The notes below the pieces were generated by a model, which did no database searches, had not been told where the DNA came from, and saw only the letters and a program-made list of their open reading frames with translations. Positions 9,843 to 18,357 of a stretch of 64,000 nt of DNA are shown here, one piece after another. The translations under genes and the position numbers were made by a program. How positions within the stretch are numbered: position 1 is the first letter of the stretch; each line of letters begins with the position of its first letter. Source of the DNA: Saltatorellus ferox (lineage in GTDB: Bacteria > Planctomycetota > UBA1135 > GCA-002686595); the NCBI GenBank assembly GCA_007751475.1, contig CP036434.1, positions 7,507,524 to 7,571,523 on the forward strand. The letters are read 5' to 3'.

Positions 9843-10685
9843 CTACCGAAACAGCAAGATCGGCACGTGACAGTTCTGCATCATCTGGGTCGTGGTGCTG
9901 CCGACGATCAAGCGCCGCAGCGGCGAATGGCCATACGCACCCATGACGAGCATGCCGACTCGGTGCTCTTCCAGATATTTCGGGAGCGCCTCCTCGGCCC
10001 CCCCGCCGATGTGCTCCACCGTGGCCCCCGCGAGCCGTCCCGTCGCCCAGTCCATGTGCTTCTGGCGACTCGACCCGCCTGCTCCGGCCATCACCACGCG
10101 AACCCCAAGTCCCCGGAAGAGCGGCGAGTCCGCCACGAATTCCAGGGCCTTGCGAGAACTCGCTCCTCCGTCGAAGGCGATCATCACCTGCTCCGGTGCG
10201 CGGAAGACCTGGGACGCCACTAGCACCGGCCGGATGCTCTCGCGCACGACGCGCTCGACCTTGCTTCCGAGGTGCTCCTTCGCGAACGCGGAGGACGCGC
10301 CGCGCTTGCCGATCACGACCATGTCGGCCTCCTCTTCGCGCTCGATGACCGTCTCGACGATGCCGCCGTGCCGATGCGTCGTCAGGATGTCGGTGAAGCC
10401 GCGCTCGCGCAACCGCTCCTCCGCCACCGCCAGCATCACGCGCCCGCGCTCGCGCGCCAGCTTGGCTTCCGCCTCGTCGATGGAGACGAGTTCCTCCAGC
10501 AAGGCGCTCTTCGCGCCCAGTCCCACGGCGCCGCTCAGGTCATGGCGCACCGCCACCGCGTCGTTCCGCTGGATCACGTGAAGGATCTCGATCGAGGCCT
10601 CCAGGCGTCCTGCGGCCCAGGCTGCGCTGTCCATCACGCTGGCCGCGTAGCTGGAGGCGTCGATACAGGCGAGTAGCTTTCTCAT
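9843..10685 (-). CDS. Tandem universal stress protein (UspA family)
   Basis: A 280-residue protein with two UspA domains. Both carry the ATP-binding signature: KRGASSAFAKEHLGSK in the first half and GAYGHSPLRRLIVGST (G-2x-G-9x-G-S/T) at the C-terminus. Each domain starts with the usual beta-strand (KLLACIDASSYA; VMIAFDGGASSRKA). The start codon lies 1 nt beyond the stop codon of the SulP transporter gene upstream, so the two are co-transcribed and probably act together, with the Usp as a regulator or stress-linked partner of anion transport. That functional coupling is inferred from position only. Confidence 0.92.
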   Translation of the reverse strand: MRKLLACIDASSYAASVMDSAAWAAGRLEASIEILHVIQRNDAVAVRHDLSGAVGLGAKSALLEELVSIDEAEAKLARERGRVMLAVAEERLRERGFTDILTTHRHGGIVETVIEREEEADMVVIGKRGASSAFAKEHLGSKVERVVRESIRPVLVASQVFRAPEQVMIAFDGGASSRKALEFVADSPLFRGLGVRVVMAGAGGSSRQKHMDWATGRLAGATVEHIGGGAEEALPKYLEEHRVGMLVMGAYGHSPLRRLIVGSTTTQMMQNCHVPILLFR

Positions 10686-10686
10686 G

Positions 10687-12171
10687 TCAGTGTCCTGCGA
10701 GCTCCTCGCCCGGTTTCAGCTTGTCGTGGACGCCGAAGCGATCGATCATCGTGGCACTCGCCTGACTGACGCCCACGAGTTCCACGTCGGTGCCTTCGCG
10801 GCGAAACTTCACCACCACGCGATCGAGCGCCCCGACCGCCGAGATATCCCAGAAGTGCGCCTCGGAGACGTCGATCACCACGGAATCGATGACCTCCTTG
10901 AAGTCGAAGGCGGTGGTGAAGCGCTCGACCGAGGCGAAGAAGACCTGGCCGGTCACCTGGTAGCGGCGCCCCGAGCCATCGGCGAAGGGCGTCGAGGTGA
11001 CCGCGAAGAGCGTGCGAACCTTGCTCGCGAACGAGAGTCCGCTCAGGAGCACGCCGACCAGCACGCCCTGGGCGAGGTCGTGGGTCCAGACGACGACCAC
11101 GACGGTGGCGATCATCACGGCCGACGAGTGCTTCGGGTGCTTCGCCAGGTTCTTGACCGAGCTCCAGCTGAACGTTCCGATCGAGACCATCACCATCACG
11201 GCGACGAGCGCCGGCATGGGGATCTTCGCGACGAGCGGTCCGAGGACCACGATCAGGAAGATCAGGAACGTACCCGCCACCATGGTCGAAAGGCGCGTGA
11301 AGCCGCCGGACTTCACGTTGATGACCGACTGCCCGATCATCGCGCAACCGCCCATCCCGCCGAAGAAGCCGGTGACGAAGTTGGCGAAGCCCTGGCCCAT
11401 GGCCTCGCGCTTCTTGTTGCTGGGCGTGTCCGTGAGGTCGTCGACGATCTGGGCCGTCAGGAGCGACTCCAGGAGCCCGACCGCCGCCATCTTGATCGAG
11501 AACGGGAGGATGATCTTCAGCGTCGCCAGCGTGAACGGCACGGTGGGGATCCCGAAGATCGGCAGGGACTCGGGCAGCTTCCCCATGTCCCCGACGCGGT
11601 TCACGTCGAGCTTGAAGTACAGCGCGAGGGCCGTGAGGACCACGATCGTCACCAGCGGCGACGGGATCGCGCGCGTGAGATACGGAAACAGGTAGATGAT
11701 CGCGAGCCCGCCCGCGACGAGCACGTAGGTGATGTTCGTGACGCCCGTGAGCTCCGGGAGCTGGGCCATGAAGATCAGGATCGCGAGCGCGTTGACGAAG
11801 CCCGTGATCACCGATCGGGACACGAACTGCATCAGGAGATCCACCCTCAGCCAGCCCGCCGCGAGCTGGATCACCCCCATCAGCACCGTCGCGGCGAAGA
11901 GGTACTCCACGCCGTAGTTCACGACCAGCGGCTTGATCAGCACGGCGATGGCGGCCGTCGCGGCCGAGATCATGCCCGGGCGGCCCCCGACGATCGCCGT
12001 CAGGACGGCGATCGTGAAGGAGGCGTAGAGCCCGACGCGCGGATCGACGCCCGCGATGATCGAGAAGCCGATGGCCTCGGGGATCAGGGCCAGGGCGACG
12101 ACGATGCCCGCGAGGATGTCGCCACGGACGTTGGAGAGCCAGTCGCGACGAAGCGACGCAGATGAGATCAT
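10687..12171 (-). CDS. SulP-family anion transporter with C-terminal STAS domain
   Basis: A 494-residue membrane protein if started at the ATG at 12171 (MISSASLRRDW), which I prefer because a purine-rich GAGGAAGG lies upstream; an in-frame ATG at 12222 would add 17 residues. It has the SulP core (AGIVVALALIPEAIGFS, GGRPGMISAATAAIAVL, AVGLLESLLTAQIVDD) and about 10-12 membrane segments, then a STAS domain (SVVIDVSEAHFWDISAVGAL). Members move sulfate, bicarbonate or other anions; the short STAS and overall length suit BicA-like bicarbonate/Na+ or sulfate carriers, but substrate cannot be read from sequence. Paired with a universal stress protein gene 1 nt downstream. Confidence 0.9.
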   Translation of the reverse strand: MISSASLRRDWLSNVRGDILAGIVVALALIPEAIGFSIIAGVDPRVGLYASFTIAVLTAIVGGRPGMISAATAAIAVLIKPLVVNYGVEYLFAATVLMGVIQLAAGWLRVDLLMQFVSRSVITGFVNALAILIFMAQLPELTGVTNITYVLVAGGLAIIYLFPYLTRAIPSPLVTIVVLTALALYFKLDVNRVGDMGKLPESLPIFGIPTVPFTLATLKIILPFSIKMAAVGLLESLLTAQIVDDLTDTPSNKKREAMGQGFANFVTGFFGGMGGCAMIGQSVINVKSGGFTRLSTMVAGTFLIFLIVVLGPLVAKIPMPALVAVMVMVSIGTFSWSSVKNLAKHPKHSSAVMIATVVVVVWTHDLAQGVLVGVLLSGLSFASKVRTLFAVTSTPFADGSGRRYQVTGQVFFASVERFTTAFDFKEVIDSVVIDVSEAHFWDISAVGALDRVVVKFRREGTDVELVGVSQASATMIDRFGVHDKLKPGEELAGH

Positions 12172-12345
12172 CGGGCCGGAGCCTTCCTCGGCGGCGCGAG
12201 GATGAGGGGGACGGTGGGCCACGGGTGCGCCACTTTCGTGGCTCGCTTCCCTGCTGCGGCCACAGGACGGATGGGGCGACCGCTGGGGCCGCGCCGCGTT
12301 TTCGGGCGCAGGACTCTACAGAGTCCGCTCCTCGAGCGATAAGCC

Positions 12346-12942
12346 TTACCGCTGAACCCGAGGAGCCCGCCCCTTGGAGTCCGCAACCCGGATCAGCACG
12401 GCGGCCACCGTCGCTCCCACCGCGTTCGCCACCAGGTCCCACCCCGTGTTCTCGTACCCACCGACGTTCGTCTCCGGAATCGTGAGCACCGCGATGAACT
12501 CGACGATCTCGTTGGCGGCTCCGAGTCCCATGCCCGCGAGCGCGCACAGCGTCAGAAGACCCAAGGTGGGCCGTTCGATCCCGACGGATCTGGAGAGCGC
12601 CTGCCAGCAAAGCCAGGTGGACAGCCCGAACCCGTAGGCGTGGACGACCTGGTCGTACTTCAGCCTCCCCGGGATCAGCCAGAGGTTGTAGAGCACCCCC
12701 GTGGACTCGGAGACCGTCCAGAGCCCTCCGGCCATGTGGGCGAGCCCCCAGATCGAGAAGCCCCAGAGCGTGAGCAGCGTCAGCTGGACCTTCCTGTGCA
12801 CCGTCCAGACGAGCGCAGCCAGCACGAAGAGGACGGCGATGTAGAAGACGAACTCGCCGCTGCCCGTCCGCAGCGCCGCGGGAATCGCGGCGGCGATGTA
12901 GAGAGCGGTGAAGACGAGGATCGGTAGCTCACGACGATGCAT
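12346..12942 (-). CDS. DUF2238 (YjdF-like) inner-membrane protein
   Basis: 198 residues with about six hydrophobic helices. The segments WGFSIWGLAHMAGG, KYDQVVHAYGFG and GLGAANEIVEFIAVL with the following NVGGYENTGWDLVANAVGA are the conserved core of the DUF2238 family; the invariant His, Asp, Glu and Asn residues face the membrane and suggest a metal or lipid role, but no function is established. It is transcribed towards the SulP gene with a 175-nt gap containing a short GGACTC-taca-GAGTCC palindrome. Confidence 0.85.
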   Translation of the reverse strand: MHRRELPILVFTALYIAAAIPAALRTGSGEFVFYIAVLFVLAALVWTVHRKVQLTLLTLWGFSIWGLAHMAGGLWTVSESTGVLYNLWLIPGRLKYDQVVHAYGFGLSTWLCWQALSRSVGIERPTLGLLTLCALAGMGLGAANEIVEFIAVLTIPETNVGGYENTGWDLVANAVGATVAAVLIRVADSKGRAPRVQR

Positions 12943-13016
12943 GAACCAGACCCTAGCAGCCCTCCGTCCAAGGGGAGCGAAGAGTCGCCCGATCCCCGTC
13001 TGTCACCGCGGGTTCC

Positions 13017-13517
13017 TCAGGACCTGGCTGCGTGGGGCTCCTCGGCCGCCAGGTCCTTTTCGTAGCGGGTGTAGACGTACACGGGGATGTCGAGCGACCC
13101 GAGGGTCTCCTGGATCACGGGCATCACCTCGTCCCAGTCGAGGCCGCCGACACCGGTGGCCAGGCGCGGGAGAGCCACGCTCTCGATCTTCTCCTTCTCG
13201 AGCTCCTTGGCGAGTGCCTGGAGGGAGTGGCGGACATGGCTCACGGTGGCGCGGCCCGGATGAGCGCCGTGCTCGTGGGTGCCTTCCTGGGTCATCAGGT
13301 TGAACACGCGAACGCCGCCCGCGCCGCCCCAGAACCAGATGGCCCCCGGCTTCGGGTGCTCCTGGTGGGCGTAGTGGCGGAAGTCCTTGGCCATGGACGG
13401 CCAGCGCTCGCGCAGCGCCAGTGCGAGTCCGTGATCGAAGTGATCGTTGGGAGCCACGCCGTGGGCGATGGCCTGTGCCTGGGTGTGAAGGATGTCGCCG
13501 GTGACTTCGTAGATCAT
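13017..13517 (-). CDS. Macro-domain protein (ADP-ribose binding/hydrolysing)
   Basis: A 166-residue single-domain protein. It has the macro-fold landmarks: VTGDILHTQAQAIAHGV at the N-terminus, a glycine-rich loop around DHGLALALRERWP, and LPRLATGVGGLDWDEVMPVI matching the phosphate-binding loop and catalytic-loop region of OARD1/TARG1-like macro domains. Such proteins bind or remove ADP-ribose from proteins or nucleic acids. There is no ADP-ribosyltransferase toxin gene next to it, so I do not call it a DarG-type antitoxin. Divergent from the large gene at 13754, with about 236 nt of shared promoter space. Confidence 0.82.
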   Translation of the reverse strand: MIYEVTGDILHTQAQAIAHGVAPNDHFDHGLALALRERWPSMAKDFRHYAHQEHPKPGAIWFWGGAGGVRVFNLMTQEGTHEHGAHPGRATVSHVRHSLQALAKELEKEKIESVALPRLATGVGGLDWDEVMPVIQETLGSLDIPVYVYTRYEKDLAAEEPHAARS

Positions 13518-13753
13518 GGAGCGTGCCGTGGTTCAGGGAGCTTTGCGTTCGGAACGGAGACGGATCTTGCCCGGCGAGCTCGGGCGGGTCTGTACGAGCA
13601 AGGGCCCATGCCGGCGCCCTTTTGGGCGCAGCTTCTGCTGTCGGAAACGTCAGCGAAAGCGGCCCGGAGTGGGACAGTCCGGGACCGAACCTCCCCCCGC
13701 GTCGATGGCGGCGATAGCGCCCCAAAGCGGCTTCGAATAGCCTCGCGGGCAGC

Positions 13754-16700
13754 ATGAACCGATCCTTACTGCCCACGTCGCTCGTCGCTCCCAGCCTGCT
13801 TCCCGCCCTCTTCTTCGGGCTTCTCGCGAGCTTTCTCAGCGGCCTCGCGCCCGCAGCGCCCCAGTCCTACGGCATCGACGCCCCCGCCCCCATCGGCGGC
13901 TACCTCGGAGGCGTCTTTCCGACGGAGGCCCCCGGCTCCGGCGACTCCTTCACGCCCGTCCCCGCCTACCCGGCCCTGACCTTCCGGGACCCGCTCGTCT
14001 ACACCCCCGAGCCGCACACCAACCGGATCGCGCTCGCCACGCGCCAGGGCGTCATCTGGACCTTCGAGAACGACCAGGCCACGACCACCAAGACCCCGTT
14101 CCTCGACCTCACCGACCGCTGCGCCGTGGTCTGGGACGGCGGCTTCCTCGGCCTCGCCTTCCACCCGAACTACGGGCTCGCGGGCCTCCCCTCGTCCGAG
14201 TACGTGTACGTCTTCTACTGCTACACGCCGGACGGCAACTACCCGACGAACTACGCGAACAACGGGTTCTTCAACTGCTTCCTCCGCATCTCCCGCTTCA
14301 CCGTTCCGACCGGCACCAACCAGGCCGACCCGAACTCCGAGCTCGTGATGATGCAGCACCGGCTCTACAACGGCTCGCACCGCTCGGGCCACCTGGCGTT
14401 CGGCCCCGACGGATTCCTGTACGTCCCGATCGGTGACCAGTTCCGCTACGAGACCGCCCAGGACATCGTCAACAACCTCGAGGGCGGCATCCACCGCATC
14501 GACGTCGACATGGATCCGGCGCGCAGCCACGCCCCGCGCCGCACGCTTCCCCTCAGCTACAGCGACGAGTGGTCCGGCGTCGGGTACTGGATCCCGAACG
14601 ACAACCCCTTCCTGGACCCGACGGGATCGCAGTTCGAGGAGTACTACAGCGTCGGCCACAGGAACCCCCACCGGATGACCTTCGACCAGGTCACGGGCGA
14701 ACTCTGGGTCGGAGAGGTCGGCGGCGGCCTGCGCGAGGAGATCAACCTCATCGAGCGCGGCGGCAACGGTGGCTGGCCCTTCCGGGAAGGCTTCAGCGCG
14801 GGCCCGCGCAGCGAGCCCGCGTCCTACGTCGGCACGCTCACCGAGCCGGTCGTGGACTTCCTCCGCTCGGAGTCGAACGCCATCATCGGCGGCTACGTCT
14901 ACCGCGGCGCGCGCCATCCAGGCCTCTACGGCAAGTACATCTGCGCGGGCTACTCCCAGCGCCGGATCTTCGCCATCGAGCGCAACCCCGTCACGGGTAC
15001 CTACACGAAGTCCGTCATCGGATCGTTCACCCCGGGCGGAGCCATCACCTTCGGCCAGGACCACGACGGCGAGATCTACATCGGCCGACAGAACGGCAAC
15101 ACGCCGCTCTACATGCTGAACGCGACGAACCCGACGCCGGATCCGCCCCAGCTCCTTTCGCAGCTCGGCGCCTTCACCGATCTCGCCGCGCTCACGCCGC
15201 GCGCGGGGCTGATCCCCTACGACCTGAACGCACCGTTCTGGTCCGACGCCGCGCTGAAGTCACGCTGGATCGCGGTCCCGAACGACGGCTCGCACAACAC
15301 GGCGGCCGAGCAGATCGACTTCGACGCGCGCGGCGGCAACTGGGACTTCCCGGCGGGCACGGTCGCGGTCAAGCACTTCGAACTCGGCACCGACGAGACC
15401 GACCCGACCGTCAAGAAGCGGCTGGAGACGCGCTTCGTCGTGCACACCGAGGACGGCTTCTACGCCGTCACCTACAGGTGGAACGAGGAGGGCACCGACG
15501 CGGTGCTCCAGACGAGCCGAAGCCAGGAGACGATCACGATCGAAACCGAGGACGGCTCGCGCGACCAGGTGTGGACCTACCCGGGCCGACAGGACTGCCT
15601 TCTGTGCCACGCGCCGGTCACGGGCGGCGGGCTCGGACTCCGCACGCACCAGCTGAACCGCGACATGACCTACCCCGGCAGCGGCGTGGTCGACAACCAG
15701 CTGCGAACGCTCGCGCACCTCGGGATCTTCGGCGCGGCGCTCCAGGAAGCGGACATCCCGGGCCTCCCGAAGGCCGCGGGCCTCACCGACGAGAGCGCGT
15801 CGCTCGAGCTACGGGCGCGCTCCTACCTGGACACCAACTGCTCGCACTGCCACCGCGCCGACGCGAGCACGCGCGCGGTCTTCGACGCGCGCCTGGAGAC
15901 GCCGCTCTACGCGACGGACCTGCTCTTCGGCTCGGTCGCCGACGAGCTCGACGTCGCGGGCGCACGCGTGATCCAGCCGCGCGAGACGCACCGCTCGATC
16001 TCGCTTCTCCGCGCTTCGGCGCTCGGCGGCATCGCCATGCCGCCGATCGCCAAGAGCCTCGTGGACGAGCCGGGCGTCGAGGTCCTCGCCGACTGGATCC
16101 GCAACCTCAGCCCGAGCGAGCACGTGCGCCTCGGCAACGACGTCGCCGCGGCAGCCGCCGTCGACGGCTGGGAGTCCAACATGCTCGTGAACGAGTCGGA
16201 CCTCTTTACGAACGATACGGGCGCGAGCGCGTCGGTCCGCGTCGAGGCCTTCCGCTTCTTCGCTCAGAACACGTCGGCACCGGTCACTCCGTTCGTCGTC
16301 GAGGTCCTCGGCAACGATGACTTCGTCGTACGAGCGATCGGCGCGACGCGTCTGCCCGCCGACTACCGCGCCGGCATGAACGCGCTGCCCTTCGGCACCC
16401 AGAGCGATCCGGACGGTGTCCCGACGATCGACGTCGCCCCCGGCGTCGTGCTGGCCACGGGCTTCCTGGACGCGACGGCCACGGGCGGCTCCAGCGGCGG
16501 CGGTAGCGGCCCCGGCTCCGTCATCCCCTTCTGCCTCTGCAACGAGGCCGACACCATCTGGTACACGGGCGGACCGACGGGATCGGATTCGGGTCGCGTC
16601 AGCCTCGGCGCGCCCCCGATGCCCGGCACGAACCTGATCACGAACTTCGCGCGCGAGTATGCCTATACCGTGGACCTCGTCGTCGATCTGCCGAACACGG

Positions 16701-17749
16701 CTCCCGCGTTCGGCCCCCTCGACGACGTCACCGTCGCCGAGGGCGAGTACGTCCGCTTCGCGGTCGAGGCCAGCGACGGCGAGAACGACATCCTCGTGTA
16801 CTCGTCCGAGACCCTGCCGGAGGGCCTAGAGATGGACCCGGAACTCGGCGAGATCCGGGGCTGGCTCGGCGCCACCGCCGAAGGCACCTACCCGATCGAC
16901 GTGCGCGCCAGCGACGGCCGCGCGGACAGCAACGGTTCGTTCACGCTGAACGTCAACCCGCAGCCTTTCCAGACGATCTACATGAGCTTCATGAACGGCC
17001 AGCTCCTCCCCGGCGACGTCCAGGTCTGGGACGAGGACATCGCGGCCTTCGACCTCGCCACGGGAACGTGGAGCCAGTACTTCGACGGCTCCGACGTCGG
17101 CGTACGCGAGGACGTCCGCGGGTTCCACATCCTCCCGAGCGGCGACCTGCTCTTCAGCTTCAACCAGCCCCTCGTGATCCCCGGCCTCGTCGGCGGGCCG
17201 AACGGTGAGAACGTGGATCCCCACGACATCGTGAAGTTCGTGCCGACGACCCTCGGCTCGAACACCACCGGCACGTGGGAGTTCCACTTCGACGGCTCCG
17301 ACGTCTTCTTCCTCCTGAACGCGAGCGCCAAGATCGACGCGATCACCCAGATGCCCGACGGACGCCTCGCGTTCTCGACGCGCGGCACGTGCCAGATCCT
17401 CGATCGCTTCTTCCGCGACGAGGACCTCATCGCGTTCAGCGGCACGCTGGGCGCAGCGACCGCGGGCACGGGCTCCAAGGTCTTCGACGGCTCCGCCGTC
17501 GGCCTCGGGCAGGTGAACGAGGACCTCGACGCGGCGGCCATCGATCCATCGGGGCGTCTCCTCTTCAGCGTTTACACCGAGTCGAGCGTGCCGGCGGGCG
17601 GGTCCGCCGCGCTGCCCCTCGGGGTCGGCGACATCGGCGCCTTCACCGGCTCTCTGACCTGGAACACGTCGGGCACGTTCAGCGGGGCGCTGAGCGCGGC
17701 CTTGGCCGGGCTGGACGGGAACAACGTATCCGCCCTGCACGTGCAGTGA
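13754..17749 (+). CDS. Giant secreted PQQ-glucose/sorbosone-dehydrogenase-like protein with cytochrome c-like and cadherin-like modules
   Basis: A 1331-residue secreted protein; signal peptide of about 30 residues ending in the APAAPQ region. Residues about 60-460 are a six-bladed GSDH/sorbosone dehydrogenase-like propeller (GFLGLAFHPNYG, GSHRSGHLAFGPDG, GHRNPHRMTFD, EIYIGRQNGNT). It then has a region with two heme-c motifs, C615-LLCH and C696-SHCH, as in SO2930-like diheme proteins. Near residue 975 is a He_PIG/cadherin-like domain (VTVAEGEYVRFAVEASDGEND), followed by a C-terminal beta-rich repeat region with DG-SDV units. It probably oxidises a sugar or alcohol outside the cytoplasm and passes electrons through its own hemes. 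The shared C-terminal domain of the other secreted proteins is absent. Confidence 0.85.
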   Translation: MNRSLLPTSLVAPSLLPALFFGLLASFLSGLAPAAPQSYGIDAPAPIGGYLGGVFPTEAPGSGDSFTPVPAYPALTFRDPLVYTPEPHTNRIALATRQGVIWTFENDQATTTKTPFLDLTDRCAVVWDGGFLGLAFHPNYGLAGLPSSEYVYVFYCYTPDGNYPTNYANNGFFNCFLRISRFTVPTGTNQADPNSELVMMQHRLYNGSHRSGHLAFGPDGFLYVPIGDQFRYETAQDIVNNLEGGIHRIDVDMDPARSHAPRRTLPLSYSDEWSGVGYWIPNDNPFLDPTGSQFEEYYSVGHRNPHRMTFDQVTGELWVGEVGGGLREEINLIERGGNGGWPFREGFSAGPRSEPASYVGTLTEPVVDFLRSESNAIIGGYVYRGARHPGLYGKYICAGYSQRRIFAIERNPVTGTYTKSVIGSFTPGGAITFGQDHDGEIYIGRQNGNTPLYMLNATNPTPDPPQLLSQLGAFTDLAALTPRAGLIPYDLNAPFWSDAALKSRWIAVPNDGSHNTAAEQIDFDARGGNWDFPAGTVAVKHFELGTDETDPTVKKRLETRFVVHTEDGFYAVTYRWNEEGTDAVLQTSRSQETITIETEDGSRDQVWTYPGRQDCLLCHAPVTGGGLGLRTHQLNRDMTYPGSGVVDNQLRTLAHLGIFGAALQEADIPGLPKAAGLTDESASLELRARSYLDTNCSHCHRADASTRAVFDARLETPLYATDLLFGSVADELDVAGARVIQPRETHRSISLLRASALGGIAMPPIAKSLVDEPGVEVLADWIRNLSPSEHVRLGNDVAAAAAVDGWESNMLVNESDLFTNDTGASASVRVEAFRFFAQNTSAPVTPFVVEVLGNDDFVVRAIGATRLPADYRAGMNALPFGTQSDPDGVPTIDVAPGVVLATGFLDATATGGSSGGGSGPGSVIPFCLCNEADTIWYTGGPTGSDSGRVSLGAPPMPGTNLITNFAREYAYTVDLVVDLPNTAPAFGPLDDVTVAEGEYVRFAVEASDGENDILVYSSETLPEGLEMDPELGEIRGWLGATAEGTYPIDVRASDGRADSNGSFTLNVNPQPFQTIYMSFMNGQLLPGDVQVWDEDIAAFDLATGTWSQYFDGSDVGVREDVRGFHILPSGDLLFSFNQPLVIPGLVGGPNGENVDPHDIVKFVPTTLGSNTTGTWEFHFDGSDVFFLLNASAKIDAITQMPDGRLAFSTRGTCQILDRFFRDEDLIAFSGTLGAATAGTGSKVFDGSAVGLGQVNEDLDAAAIDPSGRLLFSVYTESSVPAGGSAALPLGVGDIGAFTGSLTWNTSGTFSGALSAALAGLDGNNVSALHVQ

Positions 17750-17758
17750 AAAGTGGGT

Positions 17759-17779
17759 GCGGGAACGCCGTGTTCCCGC
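17759..17779. terminator. Bidirectional terminator between convergent genes
   Basis: An 8-bp perfect stem GCGGGAAC / GTTCCCGC with a 5-nt loop sits in the 34-nt gap between the convergent genes at 13754-17749 and 17784-18287. On the minus strand it is followed by ACCCACTTTT. Confidence 0.65.
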
Positions 17780-17783
17780 GCCT

Positions 17784-18287
17784 TCAGCTCCGATGGGAAG
17801 CGGGCAACGCGCGCTCGATCACGCCGGAGAGCAGACCCATCTGTTCCTTGGCGAGCGCTTGCCCTGCGCGACTGGCCAGCGGGATGAACACCGCGACGAA
17901 GGCGCACGCGGGGATCACCCAGAGACCCCACGGCGACTCGCCGACGAGGTGCTGGCTGTACCCGAAGATCCCCCCGGCGAGAGCCAGCACGCCGAGCACC
18001 AGGTAGGTGAACATCAGCGCCGTCCACATGTTCGGCGCGGGCGTGAAGCGCCCGAAGAGCCGCGCCGTCCCCGGCCGCTCCTCGTTCTCGTTCACATCGA
18101 GGTGCAGCCACGGCGACCAGAGGTGCTGCTCGCTCTTCGGCAACCAGATCATCAGGTGATGCCCGGCGCGCCGGTGAGGCAGCCCCCCGTCCTCCGAATT
18201 CAGCGCCGCGACGATTCGCTCGAGGAGCGTGGCGACATCGATTTCGGGAACATCCCGTTCGAACGTGGGGCGAAGAGGGTCGTGCAC
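17784..18287 (-). CDS. Hypothetical membrane protein
   Basis: 167 residues and no family I recognise. The first ~85 residues are soluble and charged, with LPHRRAGHHLMIWLPK and SPWLHLDVNENEERPGTARLFGRF; two hydrophobic helices follow at about 88-110 and 120-141, then a short basic/amphipathic tail (LLSGVIERALPASHR). It is convergent with the giant dehydrogenase-like gene and transcribed alone, 70 nt beyond the stop of the serine hydrolase gene upstream. The pattern suggests a small membrane-anchored protein with a cytoplasmic N-domain. No function can be assigned. Confidence 0.75.
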   Translation of the reverse strand: MHDPLRPTFERDVPEIDVATLLERIVAALNSEDGGLPHRRAGHHLMIWLPKSEQHLWSPWLHLDVNENEERPGTARLFGRFTPAPNMWTALMFTYLVLGVLALAGGIFGYSQHLVGESPWGLWVIPACAFVAVFIPLASRAGQALAKEQMGLLSGVIERALPASHRS

Positions 18288-18357
18288 GGATGAAGGCTAG
18301 CCGGGCCGCGTCATTCTGTCGAGAGGCGGGGGTCCCGGCAGAGCTGGCCCACGAAGA

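Noticed and set aside
12311..12326. GGACTC-taca-GAGTCC palindrome after the DUF2238 gene
   Set aside because: A 6-bp stem without T-run; too weak to call as terminator or operator.
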